8,075 bases of DNA from Flavobacteriales bacterium (GTDB lineage Bacteria; Bacteroidota; Bacteroidia; Flavobacteriales; TMED113): positions 1 to 8,075 of the forward strand of contig PAVX01000005.1 of the NCBI GenBank assembly GCA_002713285.1. Reading direction: 5' to 3'. Made by a program: the position numbers and the translations under genes. This document shows positions 1 to 7,340 of the stretch, one piece after another. The notes under the pieces are model-generated. The model was not told where the DNA came from, did no database searches, and saw only the letters and a program-made list of their open reading frames with translations. Every line of letters begins with the position of its first letter. Within the stretch, counting starts at the first letter, position 1.

Positions 1-1203
1 TGGATTAAACCCCAAAAAAAGAAGTATGAAAAATCTAATGAAATAGAAAATAAAGCTGAAAAAAGAAGTAAAGAAATTGACTATAATTTTGAATCTGAAG
101 TGATTGGAGAAGGTGTATTAGAAAAAATGGCTGACGGGTATGGTTTTTTAAGATCTTCTGACTATAATTATTTAAACTCACCTGATGACATCTATGTCTC
201 ACAATCTCAAATTAAACTCTTTGGTCTAAAGACTGGAGATACTGTGACAGGAGAAATTAGACCTCCAAAAGAAGGCGAAAAATTCTTTCCGCTGGTCAAA
301 GTCTTAAAGATTAACAATCTTGACCCAGCACATCTTAGAGATAGAGTTGCTTTTGAGCATAAAACACCATTGTTTCCTGATGAGAAATTTAAGATAGTTG
401 AAAAAAACTCTACTACATCTACCCGACTCATTGATTTATTTTCTCCTATTGGTAAAGGACAACGGGGTCTAATTGTTGCGCAACCTAAAACAGGAAAAAC
501 TGTTTTATTAAAAGAGATTGCTAATGCAATTGCTGCAAATCATCCTGAAGTCTATCAACTCGTATTGCTAATAGATGAAAGACCTGAAGAGGTTACTGAT
601 ATGGCAAGAACAGTATCTGGAGAAGTAATTGCATCTACATTTGATGAGCCAGCAGATCGCCATGTGAAAGTTGCTAATATAGTTTTAGAAAAAGCTAAAA
701 GAATGGTTGAATGTGGTCATGATGTTGTTATCTTATTAGATTCTATTACTAGATTAGCTAGAGCTTATAATACTGTTGCACCTGCGTCAGGAAAAATACT
801 ATCCGGTGGTATTGATGCTAATGCATTACATAAACCAAAACGATTTTTTGGTTCAGCCAGAAATATTGAAAATGGTGGATCTCTTACAATTATTGCTACA
901 GCATTAGTTGAAACAGGATCTAAAATGGATGAAGTCATTTTTGAAGAATTTAAAGGTACTGGAAATATGGAAATGCAATTAGATAGAAGTATTTCAAATC
1001 GACGAATTTATCCAGCTATAGATTTAATTAACTCAGGAACAAGAAGAGAAGATTTATTAATAAGTAAAGAGAAAATGCAAAGAATGTGGATTTTACGAAA
1101 ACACCTGGCAGATATGAAACCGATTGAAGCAATGGAGTTTATCAAAGATCGATTAGAAGGAACCTTAAATAATGAAGAATTTCTTATTTCAATGAATAGT
1201 TAA
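1..1203 (+). CDS. rho: Transcription termination factor Rho, 5'-truncated by window edge
   Basis: Rho is a hexameric RNA-dependent ATPase and helicase that loads on untranslated RNA and releases RNA polymerase in the cytoplasm. The frame is open from base 1, so the start lies upstream; 400 residues are visible. Residues 1-33 are rich in Lys and Glu and resemble the end of the charged insertion typical of Bacteroidota Rho. The cold-shock-like RNA-binding domain follows (about 34-105) with RNP1 motif DGYGFLR at 45-51. The ATPase core has Walker A QPKTGKT at 161-167, the catalytic-Glu segment DERPEE at 192-197, Walker B VVILLDS at 242-248, the Q-loop [13 protein letters not shown] at 272-284, the R-loop GTGNM at 319-323, and the arginine finger in SGTRRED (Arg348). 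All key residues match E. coli Rho. The in-frame GTG at base 100 is the Val that opens the RNA-binding domain, not a start codon. The stop is TAA, 2 nt from the convergent mpl stop. Confidence 0.97.
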   Translation, partial: WIKPQKKKYEKSNEIENKAEKRSKEIDYNFESEVIGEGVLEKMADGYGFLRSSDYNYLNSPDDIYVSQSQIKLFGLKTGDTVTGEIRPPKEGEKFFPLVKVLKINNLDPAHLRDRVAFEHKTPLFPDEKFKIVEKNSTTSTRLIDLFSPIGKGQRGLIVAQPKTGKTVLLKEIANAIAANHPEVYQLVLLIDERPEEVTDMARTVSGEVIASTFDEPADRHVKVANIVLEKAKRMVECGHDVVILLDSITRLARAYNTVAPASGKILSGGIDANALHKPKRFFGSARNIENGGSLTIIATALVETGSKMDEVIFEEFKGTGNMEMQLDRSISNRRIYPAIDLINSGTRREDLLISKEKMQRMWILRKHLADMKPIEAMEFIKDRLEGTLNNEEFLISMNS

Positions 1204-1205
1204 AT

Positions 1206-2552
1206 CTATATTGTAAATATATTTTCTAGATTGATACCTGAAAAATTTCCTGAACTCATAAGTAACAAATTAGTATTTAATAATTGGATATTTTTTAGCT
1301 TAGCTTCTAAGCTCTCCTTATTTTTAAGTATAATTATATTATGATGATTAATCGTTTCAGAAATAAATGATGATCTAATTTTAATCAATTCTTTACTTTT
1401 TTTTGTATTACTATCTATATAAATCCAAATTTCATCACATTCTAAAAAAACATTCGAATAATTTGGAAGAAAATTTCGACTGAGACTACTAAAGGTATGT
1501 AATTCTAAACAGGCTAATAAATAACGAGTAGGATGTAATTCTCTAAGAGCATTAATAGTAGCTGACACTTTAGAAGGGGAATGTGCAAAATCATAATATA
1601 TAGAGCTTTTTTTATTTTTTACGTTTTTAATTAAACTTAACCTCTTAGATGCGCCATTAAAATTTTGAATTGACAAATAAAAGTTTTCATCATTAATACC
1701 TAATTCATTACATATAGAATTTGCAGCCTGTAAATTATATAAATTGTGTTTCCCAAAAACACTCATTGGATATTTTTTATAATTATGAAGTATGTGAAAC
1801 TTTCCATCTTCAACAAGATATTCTGGTAAAGAATATGAATGAATAGACTGACTTTTTTTTAGAAAAGAGTTTAAAAAATCATCATTATCACAATAAAAAA
1901 TTTTTCCAGACATTTTGAGAACTTGATTGAGTAACATTTTAAAAGCATTTTGATAAGATTTTAGTGTAGGAAAAACATTAAAATGATCCCAAGCGACACC
2001 AGAAACAACTAAAAGATCAGGATTATAATACAGGAATTTCGGTGTTGCATCAATTGCTGAGGAAAGGTATTCATCGCCTTCAATTATAATTATATCATTA
2101 TTATTGAGATTAACTTGTTTATCTAATAAATCAATTTTTGCACCCACCAAATAATCAAATTTGATTTTATTATCATTTAACACATGCATAATCATCCCTG
2201 TAATAGTTGTTTTGCCATGACTTCCCGCAATCACTACACGTTTTTTATCTATTGAGTATCGAGAAATAAATTCTGGAAATGAAAGAGTTGGAATATTTTT
2301 TTTTTGAGCTTCTAATAGTTCAGGATTGTCTTTTTTAGCATGCATACCTAGAATAACCATATCTAATTCACTATGTATATTGTCAATATACCAGCCATAA
2401 TTAGAGGGTAATAAATTATTCGATTTCAAATTTGATTTAGCTGGATCATAAATAATATCATCCGACCCCGTAATCGTGTGTCCATTATTTTTAAGTTCAA
2501 TAGCTAAGCTATGCATTACACTCCCACCAATAGCAATAAAATGTATGTTCAT
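1206..2552 (-). CDS. mpl: Mpl-type Mur ligase (UDP-MurNAc : murein peptide ligase)
   Basis: 448 aa, close to E. coli Mpl (457 aa). Mpl joins the recycled tripeptide L-Ala-D-Glu-meso-Dap to UDP-MurNAc using ATP in the cytoplasm, saving murein peptide. Three Mur domains are visible. The N-terminal Rossmann-like domain has the IAIGGSVMHSLA nucleotide-binding motif at residues 6-17. The ATPase domain has P-loop GSHGKTT at 110-116, the acidic segment EGDEY at 158-162, and WDHFNVF at 188-194. The C-terminal domain begins near FGKHNLYNLQAA (266-277) and includes DFAHSP (321-326) and a closing SSGNFSG (433-439). EGDEYLSS and the WDHxNVF form are what I recall of the Bacteroidota branch of Mpl rather than MurC. 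The substrate is inferred from family and not tested in this branch. The ATG at 2552 precedes the glycine-rich motif directly. The stop is TAG. A ten-A tract on the coding strand spans codons 83-86. The gene stands alone on this strand: convergent with rho and divergent from the MBL hydrolase. Confidence 0.88.
   Translation of the reverse strand: MNIHFIAIGGSVMHSLAIELKNNGHTITGSDDIIYDPAKSNLKSNNLLPSNYGWYIDNIHSELDMVILGMHAKKDNPELLEAQKKNIPTLSFPEFISRYSIDKKRVVIAGSHGKTTITGMIMHVLNDNKIKFDYLVGAKIDLLDKQVNLNNNDIIIIEGDEYLSSAIDATPKFLYYNPDLLVVSGVAWDHFNVFPTLKSYQNAFKMLLNQVLKMSGKIFYCDNDDFLNSFLKKSQSIHSYSLPEYLVEDGKFHILHNYKKYPMSVFGKHNLYNLQAANSICNELGINDENFYLSIQNFNGASKRLSLIKNVKNKKSSIYYDFAHSPSKVSATINALRELHPTRYLLACLELHTFSSLSRNFLPNYSNVFLECDEIWIYIDSNTKKSKELIKIRSSFISETINHHNIIILKNKESLEAKLKNIQLLNTNLLLMSSGNFSGINLENIFTI
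1207..1225 (+). terminator. Weak AT-only hairpin with T-run after rho, possible terminator
   Basis: Just after the rho stop, TATATT (1207-1212) can pair with AATATA (1216-1221) around a 3-nt loop, and TTTT follows (1222-1225). The shape resembles an intrinsic terminator for rho transcripts, but the stem has no G-C pair and would be weak. Such pairings arise often by chance in DNA this AT-rich. The site lies inside the last codons of the convergent mpl gene. Confidence 0.2.
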
Positions 2553-2618
2553 TTAATATTATTTAATTCAGTACATATAATTATAAAATCATATATCTTT
2601 ACAAGATAGTGCACCTTT
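2553..2618. promoter_or_regulatory. Divergent promoter region between mpl and the MBL hydrolase
   Basis: This 66-nt AT-rich gap separates two genes read away from each other, so it should hold the start signals for both, unless a promoter lies within the opposing coding sequence. On the + strand TATCTTTA (2594-2601) matches all but the last base of the Bacteroidota -7 consensus TAnnTTTG, 17 nt before the ATG at 2619. I find no TTG -33 element at the usual distance. On the - strand I see no convincing -7 match. No Shine-Dalgarno is obvious on either side, which is common in this phylum. Confidence 0.4.
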
Positions 2619-3455
2619 ATGAAAATACATGTGATAAATACAGGTAAATTTAAATTAGATGGCGGAGCTATGTTTGGTGTTGTTCCTAAAACAATTTGGT
2701 CAAAAACAAATCCTGCAGACAAAAATAACATGTGCTCTTGGTCCATGAGATGTCTATTAGTTGAATTCGATGATAAAAAAATACTGATCGATACAGGAAT
2801 TGGAAATAAACAAAGTAAGAAGTTTTTTCAATATTTTTATTTACATGGAGAAGATAGTTTGTTGAAATCTTTGAGTCAAATTAATATTAAGCCTAATCAA
2901 ATCACCGATGTTTTTTTCACGCATCTACATTTTGATCATTGTGGTGGAGCTATAATTAAAAAAAATAATAAATATGAATTACTTTTTAACAATGCTAAAC
3001 ACTTAACTAACAAAGTTCATTGGAAATTAGCTAACAATCCAAATAAAAGAGAAAAAGCATCATTTTTAAAAGAAAATTTTGAACTAATAAAAAACCAAAA
3101 TAAATTAATATTCATCAATGAAGGTAATTTATATCACAATATAGAAGTTCGTTTTTTTTATGGACATACTGACGCACAAATGATTCCTATTATTAGTGTA
3201 GGTGATAAAAAATTAGTGTTTACCGCAGACTTATTACCATCTATTGGGCATATTCCATTACCATATGTAATGGGTTATGATACACAACCATTAATCACAT
3301 TGAAAGAAAAAAAACTTTTTTTGGAAGAAGCAGCACATAATAAATATGTGCTATTTTTAGAACATGATGACAAATATGAATGCTGTACTGTAAAAATGAC
3401 AGACAGAGGAGTAAGATTAGATCAATGTGGTAAACTGACAGATTTATTATACTAA
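2619..3455 (+). CDS. Metallo-beta-lactamase-fold hydrolase, function unknown
   Basis: 278 aa, soluble, with no signal peptide or membrane segment, so probably cytoplasmic. The metal-binding set of the MBL fold is present: THLHFDH at residues 101-107 (H102, H104, D106, H107), GHT at 182-184 (H183), TAD at 202-204 (D204) and EHD at 248-250 (H249). This predicts a two-metal hydrolase. The N-terminal stretch with GGAMFGVVPK (15-24) and the NPAD...NMCSW...MRCLL region (31-47) are what I remember of a conserved MBL subfamily in Flavobacteria whose substrate is not known. Quorum-quenching lactonases, glyoxalase II-like and beta-lactamase-like enzymes share this fold, so no substrate can be assigned. 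The ATG at 2619 is the natural start, since the conserved region begins at once. The gene is transcribed alone, divergent from mpl and ending 4 nt from the convergent lipoprotein gene. Confidence 0.92.
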   Translation: MKIHVINTGKFKLDGGAMFGVVPKTIWSKTNPADKNNMCSWSMRCLLVEFDDKKILIDTGIGNKQSKKFFQYFYLHGEDSLLKSLSQINIKPNQITDVFFTHLHFDHCGGAIIKKNNKYELLFNNAKHLTNKVHWKLANNPNKREKASFLKENFELIKNQNKLIFINEGNLYHNIEVRFFYGHTDAQMIPIISVGDKKLVFTADLLPSIGHIPLPYVMGYDTQPLITLKEKKLFLEEAAHNKYVLFLEHDDKYECCTVKMTDRGVRLDQCGKLTDLLY

Positions 3456-3459
3456 CTTC

Positions 3460-3915
3460 TTAATTACATTCCGTCCATTCTTGTATATTATTTACAATAC
3501 TATCAATCTGTTTGTGAAGTCTTTTTAACTCCACAGGTCCATTAAATCGATCCACAACTTTATGTGTTTTAGTATCTAAGGTGACTTCTAAAATGACAGA
3601 AGGCACATCTGTAACATAAGCATCGTATTCATTTTTAAACTCAAAAAATTTGACATCATATAATGCTGATTTGAAATCATCGATTAATGTAGAGGAAATC
3701 GTAGCAGTAAAACAACCAATTTTATCCACAAACATTTTACCTTCATACCTAACTAAACCATTGTCATATAGACTAATACTATATTGAGGACAAGTACCAT
3801 AACAAGCTGTTCGATTCATGATTAAAATTGGAGACAATGTATTATGATTGACTATGATATGTTTTTGTGAACAACTAAACAATAAGAAGATAAATAATAC
3901 AACATGTAATTTCAT
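3460..3915 (-). CDS. DUF6438-type lipoprotein, function unknown
   Basis: 151 aa. A short hydrophobic signal sequence (residues 3-14) ends in the lipobox LFSC, with Cys15 as the predicted lipidation site; cleavage would leave 137 residues. No acid-rich stretch follows Cys15 (it reads CSQKHI), so I do not see the surface-export signal known in this phylum, and a periplasm-facing anchor is more likely. The mature part resembles DUF6438: an Ile/Leu-rich strand leading into ACYGTCPQYS (37-46), then ISLYDNGLVRYEG (47-59) and DVPS (103-106). Cys38 and Cys42, with Cys68 and Cys150, could form disulfides. The family has no established activity. The ATG lies 2 nt after the yidC stop, so the gene is probably co-transcribed and translationally coupled as the last gene of the pyrG-yidC cluster. 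The family call is from memory of the motif and was not searched. Confidence 0.85.
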   Translation of the reverse strand: MKLHVVLFIFLLFSCSQKHIIVNHNTLSPILIMNRTACYGTCPQYSISLYDNGLVRYEGKMFVDKIGCFTATISSTLIDDFKSALYDVKFFEFKNEYDAYVTDVPSVILEVTLDTKTHKVVDRFNGPVELKRLHKQIDSIVNNIQEWTECN

Positions 3916-3917
3916 GC

Positions 3918-5666
3918 CTATCTATTTTGATTTTTTCTTGCTAATTCCTCTAATCTTTGTTGAAATTTTGATTTTGTTACTGGCTTTTTTTTATTTGCCT
4001 GTAACATAGCATAAAGCTTTTTGTCATCTATACTTCGTCTTATTAATGCTTGTTGACCAAACGTAATTAAGTTAGCTAAAAAATAATAATAACTTAACGC
4101 AGACGAGTAATTATTCATGACAAATAAAAATATAATAGGCATAGTATACATAACATATTTCATTTGTGGCATTTGAGCATTACTAGAAGACATCTGATTA
4201 GAATACATCATTTGTAAAGCTGTAGCTAAAGTCATTAATAATGCGAACAAACTAATATGGTCACCATATAAAGGAATATTAAACCCTAAATCCAAAATCG
4301 AATCATAACTTGAGAGGTCATCTGCCCATAAAAATGGCTGTTGTCTTAATTCAATTGAAGCTGGAAAAAATCTAAATAAAGCTATAAGAATTGGCATTTG
4401 CAACAACATCGGCAAACAACCGCCTAATGGATTCACACCTGTTTTTCTATATAAGTTCATATGAGCCTGTTGACGTTGCATCGGATCTTCAATTTTGTCA
4501 TTAATTGCATCAATCTCTGGTTTTAGAACACGCATCTTAGCCATTGATAAGTATGAGCTCTTTGTGGGAAGAAATAAAATTATTTTAATAACAATAGCAA
4601 TAATTAGTATAATAATACCATAATTGAATCCGAAATTTTCTAAAAAATTGAACATCGGTATCACCAAAAACTTATTCACCCAACCAAAAATACCCCACCC
4701 TAAAGGAACTAAAGATTCAAAACCTCTATCAAAAGAACTAAGTAAAGAATACTTGTTAGGCACAAAATAAAGATTAAATAAATACTGATTATTTTGATTA
4801 TCATAATCAATAGAAAATTCTGACTGCAGTGTTTTTACGAAGCTATCGTCATTTTCATCAGGTTTATTAGATTGAATGACTGCCGAATCAAATGATTCTT
4901 CGGAATAAATAATAGTAGAAAAAAATTGTTGCTTGTTAGCAATCCAAACAGGCGACTCAATAGTTTTTTCAACATCCTTCATTAAAGACAATTGTTTTGA
5001 AGATTTATTATTAAAAGAATAATTAATAGTAGTAGAGTTCCGTTCATTATCAATATTTTTTTCAAGTTGATTGATTTTTTGAGACCACATCAGCTTATCT
5101 GGCTCAAGATAACTACTGCCTTCGCTTATTAAAACTTGAAAATCAACTTCATAACTATCAGCTAATAATTCATATATAAATGAAATGCTATTTTTTAATT
5201 CATCTTGAAATTGAAAAATAATTTTAGTGTCACTTTGATCAATACTTTGAAATACGAGCGTGTCTGTATTCATTTTTTGTGTTGTTGAAAAAAAAGAAAA
5301 ATTAAAATCCAAATCCTGAATAAGCTTTAAAGGAAGAGAATCATGAGTGTAGTATTCTTTTAATACAACCTCTTTGATAGAAGCTCCATAATTTGATAAT
5401 TTAAGAACAATTAGATCATTAGAAATTTCATATATTTCTTCCTGATATTGATGAGAATGTTGTTTCCTAAATATTTTATCATCAGCTGCATCTATATCGA
5501 TTTGCTTTATTTGATTCTTGTTTTCCGGAATTTCCTTAGAGTTAATAGAAACACTATTTTCTGAATTTATAGCACTAGGCATTTGGGTTAAATTAACCCA
5601 AATTAAAATACCAAAAATCAAGAACATGCCAATAAAAAAATTACCATCAAAACCTTTTTGTTCCAT
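3918..5666 (-). CDS. yidC: Membrane protein insertase YidC (Oxa1/Alb3/YidC family)
   Basis: 582 aa from the ATG at 5666. YidC inserts and folds inner-membrane proteins, alone or with SecYEG. The first membrane segment lies at about residues 9-25, followed by a polar Asn/Lys-rich linker and a large periplasmic beta domain (about 75-310) with the typical SPVWIANKQQFF segment (238-249). The insertase core follows: amphipathic GWGIFGWVNKF (323-333), a membrane segment at about 351-367, the conserved Arg379 in SMAKMRVLKPE that corresponds to the groove Arg of E. coli, the PLGGCLPMLLQMPI signature (413-426), and further segments at about 471-487, 505-518 and 524-540. The basic tail (about 558-582) fits ribosome contact. 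An in-frame TTG at 5675 would add three residues and overlap the pyrG stop. The ATG encoding MEQKGFDGNFF is preferred because related proteins start with a short charged stretch before the first membrane segment. It starts 5 nt after the pyrG stop and ends 2 nt before the lipoprotein gene. Confidence 0.97.
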   Translation of the reverse strand: MEQKGFDGNFFIGMFLIFGILIWVNLTQMPSAINSENSVSINSKEIPENKNQIKQIDIDAADDKIFRKQHSHQYQEEIYEISNDLIVLKLSNYGASIKEVVLKEYYTHDSLPLKLIQDLDFNFSFFSTTQKMNTDTLVFQSIDQSDTKIIFQFQDELKNSISFIYELLADSYEVDFQVLISEGSSYLEPDKLMWSQKINQLEKNIDNERNSTTINYSFNNKSSKQLSLMKDVEKTIESPVWIANKQQFFSTIIYSEESFDSAVIQSNKPDENDDSFVKTLQSEFSIDYDNQNNQYLFNLYFVPNKYSLLSSFDRGFESLVPLGWGIFGWVNKFLVIPMFNFLENFGFNYGIIILIIAIVIKIILFLPTKSSYLSMAKMRVLKPEIDAINDKIEDPMQRQQAHMNLYRKTGVNPLGGCLPMLLQMPILIALFRFFPASIELRQQPFLWADDLSSYDSILDLGFNIPLYGDHISLFALLMTLATALQMMYSNQMSSSNAQMPQMKYVMYTMPIIFLFVMNNYSSALSYYYFLANLITFGQQALIRRSIDDKKLYAMLQANKKKPVTKSKFQQRLEELARKNQNR

Positions 5667-5671
5667 AATTA

Positions 5672-7273
5672 TCAATTTAATAAGCTTGCATTAATAAAAG
5701 ACACAAAAAGAGGATGTGGATCTATAAAAGAACTTTGATATTCTGGATGAAATTGAACACCAACAAACCAAGGGTGATTGGGAAGTTCAATAATTTCAAC
5801 TAAATTTAATGGTTCATGATAGCCAACTAACATCATCCCTTTTGACACTAAATCATCTATATATGTATTATTTAACTCATATCGATGACGATGCCTCTCT
5901 TTTATATATTCATTTTTATAAGCAGCATAACATTTAGAATTCTTATTTAACTTACAACTATAACTTCCTAATCTCATAGTTCCACCTTTATCAAGAACAT
6001 CTATTTGTGTTTTCATTAAATCTATGATCGGATATTTTGTGTCTGGCTTCATTTCAGAAGAATGAGCATTTTTATAACCACATACATTTCTAAAAAATTC
6101 AATCACCGCTATTTGCATTCCTAAGCAAATGCCTAAAAAAGGTATTTTATTTTCTCTAATATATTGAACAGCAATAATCTTTCCGTCTATACCTCTATCA
6201 CCAAATCCTGGAGCAATAATCACACCATTACAATTTGAAATTTGATCGGCAATATTTTGACTACTTATTTTTTCTGAATGTATCCATTTAATTGCAATAC
6301 CTTTCCCAAGAAAAGCACTAGCATGTATTAAAGATTCATAAATCGATTTATACGAATCTTTTAATTCTACATATTTTCCAATGATACCAATTGTTAATTC
6401 TTGATTAGCATTCTTGAATTTTTGTAATCTTTTTAACCAAATAGAATTATTGATATTATTTATTTTTTTAATACTTAATTTTTCAGCAACGACAGAATCC
6501 AAATTTTGATTTAACATTAATAATGGAACTTCATATATTGTTTCAGCATTAATAGACTCTATTACTGATTGGTAATCAACATTACAAAATAATGCAATTT
6601 TTTGCTTAACACTCTCGGTTAATTCGTGTTCTGTTCTGCATACAATAATATCTGGCTGAACTCCAGATTGCAACATCGTTTTTACAGAATGTTGTGTTGG
6701 CTTTGTTTTAAGCTCTCCTGTAGATGCTAAAAAAGGTAACAAAGTTAAATGTATAACAGCAACATCATTTTTTCGTTCAAATTTAAATTGTCTTAATGCT
6801 TCTATATATGGTAAAGACTCTATATCACCAACTGTACCTCCTATTTCAACAATAATAATATCAAATTTATTTTGATCCTCTAATAATTGAATACGATTTT
6901 TAATTTCATCTGTTATATGAGGAATTACTTGCACTGTTTTACCTAAAAAGTCACCTTTTCTTTCTCGTTCTATCACGTTTTTATAAATACTACCTGTAGT
7001 TACATTGTTAAGTTGTGAAGTAGGTATATTTAAAAATCTTTCATAATGCCCCAAATCTAAATCTGTTTCTGCACCATCTTCGGTTACATAGCATTCTCCA
7101 TGCTCATAGGGATTCAAAGTTCCTGGATCAACATTTAAATAAGGATCTAATTTTAAAATAGTAGTATTATAACCTCTAGATTGAAGAAGATTACCAAGAG
7201 AAGACGCAATAATACCTTTTCCTAAAGACGAGGTGACACCCCCGGTTACAAAAATAAATTTAGATCTAGACAT
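5672..7273 (-). CDS. pyrG: CTP synthase (glutamine-hydrolysing)
   Basis: 533 aa from the ATG at 7273 (E. coli PyrG is 545). It converts UTP to CTP with ATP and ammonia from glutamine, the last step of pyrimidine nucleotide synthesis, in the cytoplasm. The N-terminal amidoligase domain has P-loop GGVTSSLGKG at residues 11-20, DGAETDLDLGHYERF (66-80), EIGGTVGDIES (143-153) and the nucleotide-site motif KTKPTQHSV (189-197). The C-terminal class I glutaminase domain has PGFGDRG (355-361), the nucleophile Cys383 in LGICLGMQ, and the His509/Glu511 pair in QFHPEY. All catalytic residues are present. The frame stays open to an upstream start at 7321, but family members begin right before FIFVTGGVTSS, and a promoter element at 7297-7304 would lie inside the longer version. 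The TGA stop at 5672-5674 lies 5 nt before the yidC ATG, so pyrG leads a pyrG-yidC-lipoprotein cluster. Confidence 0.97.
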   Translation of the reverse strand: MSRSKFIFVTGGVTSSLGKGIIASSLGNLLQSRGYNTTILKLDPYLNVDPGTLNPYEHGECYVTEDGAETDLDLGHYERFLNIPTSQLNNVTTGSIYKNVIERERKGDFLGKTVQVIPHITDEIKNRIQLLEDQNKFDIIIVEIGGTVGDIESLPYIEALRQFKFERKNDVAVIHLTLLPFLASTGELKTKPTQHSVKTMLQSGVQPDIIVCRTEHELTESVKQKIALFCNVDYQSVIESINAETIYEVPLLMLNQNLDSVVAEKLSIKKINNINNSIWLKRLQKFKNANQELTIGIIGKYVELKDSYKSIYESLIHASAFLGKGIAIKWIHSEKISSQNIADQISNCNGVIIAPGFGDRGIDGKIIAVQYIRENKIPFLGICLGMQIAVIEFFRNVCGYKNAHSSEMKPDTKYPIIDLMKTQIDVLDKGGTMRLGSYSCKLNKNSKCYAAYKNEYIKERHRHRYELNNTYIDDLVSKGMMLVGYHEPLNLVEIIELPNHPWFVGVQFHPEYQSSFIDPHPLFVSFINASLLN

Positions 7274-7296
7274 TGTAGAAATGTTTCCCGAATTTA

Positions 7297-7304
7297 CAAA
7301 ACTA
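7297..7304 (-). promoter_or_regulatory. Bacteroidota -7 promoter element upstream of pyrG
   Basis: Read on the - strand this is TAGTTTTG, an exact match to the TAnnTTTG consensus used by the primary sigma factor of Bacteroidota. It ends 23 nt before the pyrG ATG, which would give a short leader of under about 23 nt. The -33 TTG element is not at the ideal distance: one TTG lies 14 nt upstream and another 25 nt upstream, against the usual 17-23. The match sits in the only gap between the receptor gene and pyrG, which raises its credibility. Confidence 0.5.
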
Positions 7305-7340
7305 TAAGGATTATATAACAATTAATACCCAAAATCTATT

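Noticed and set aside
100..102. GTG as the start of rho
   Set aside because: The frame is open upstream to base 1, and this Val is an internal residue at the edge of the conserved RNA-binding domain.
207..431. Antisense open frame of 74 codons within rho
   Set aside because: It lies wholly opposite the strongly conserved RNA-binding domain of Rho and shows no recognisable protein features.
2549..2746. 65-codon frame on the - strand that ends in an ATGA overlap with the mpl start
   Set aside because: The overlap looks like translational coupling, but most of the frame is antisense to the conserved N-terminus of the MBL gene and the rest lies in the AT-rich promoter region. No family features are seen.
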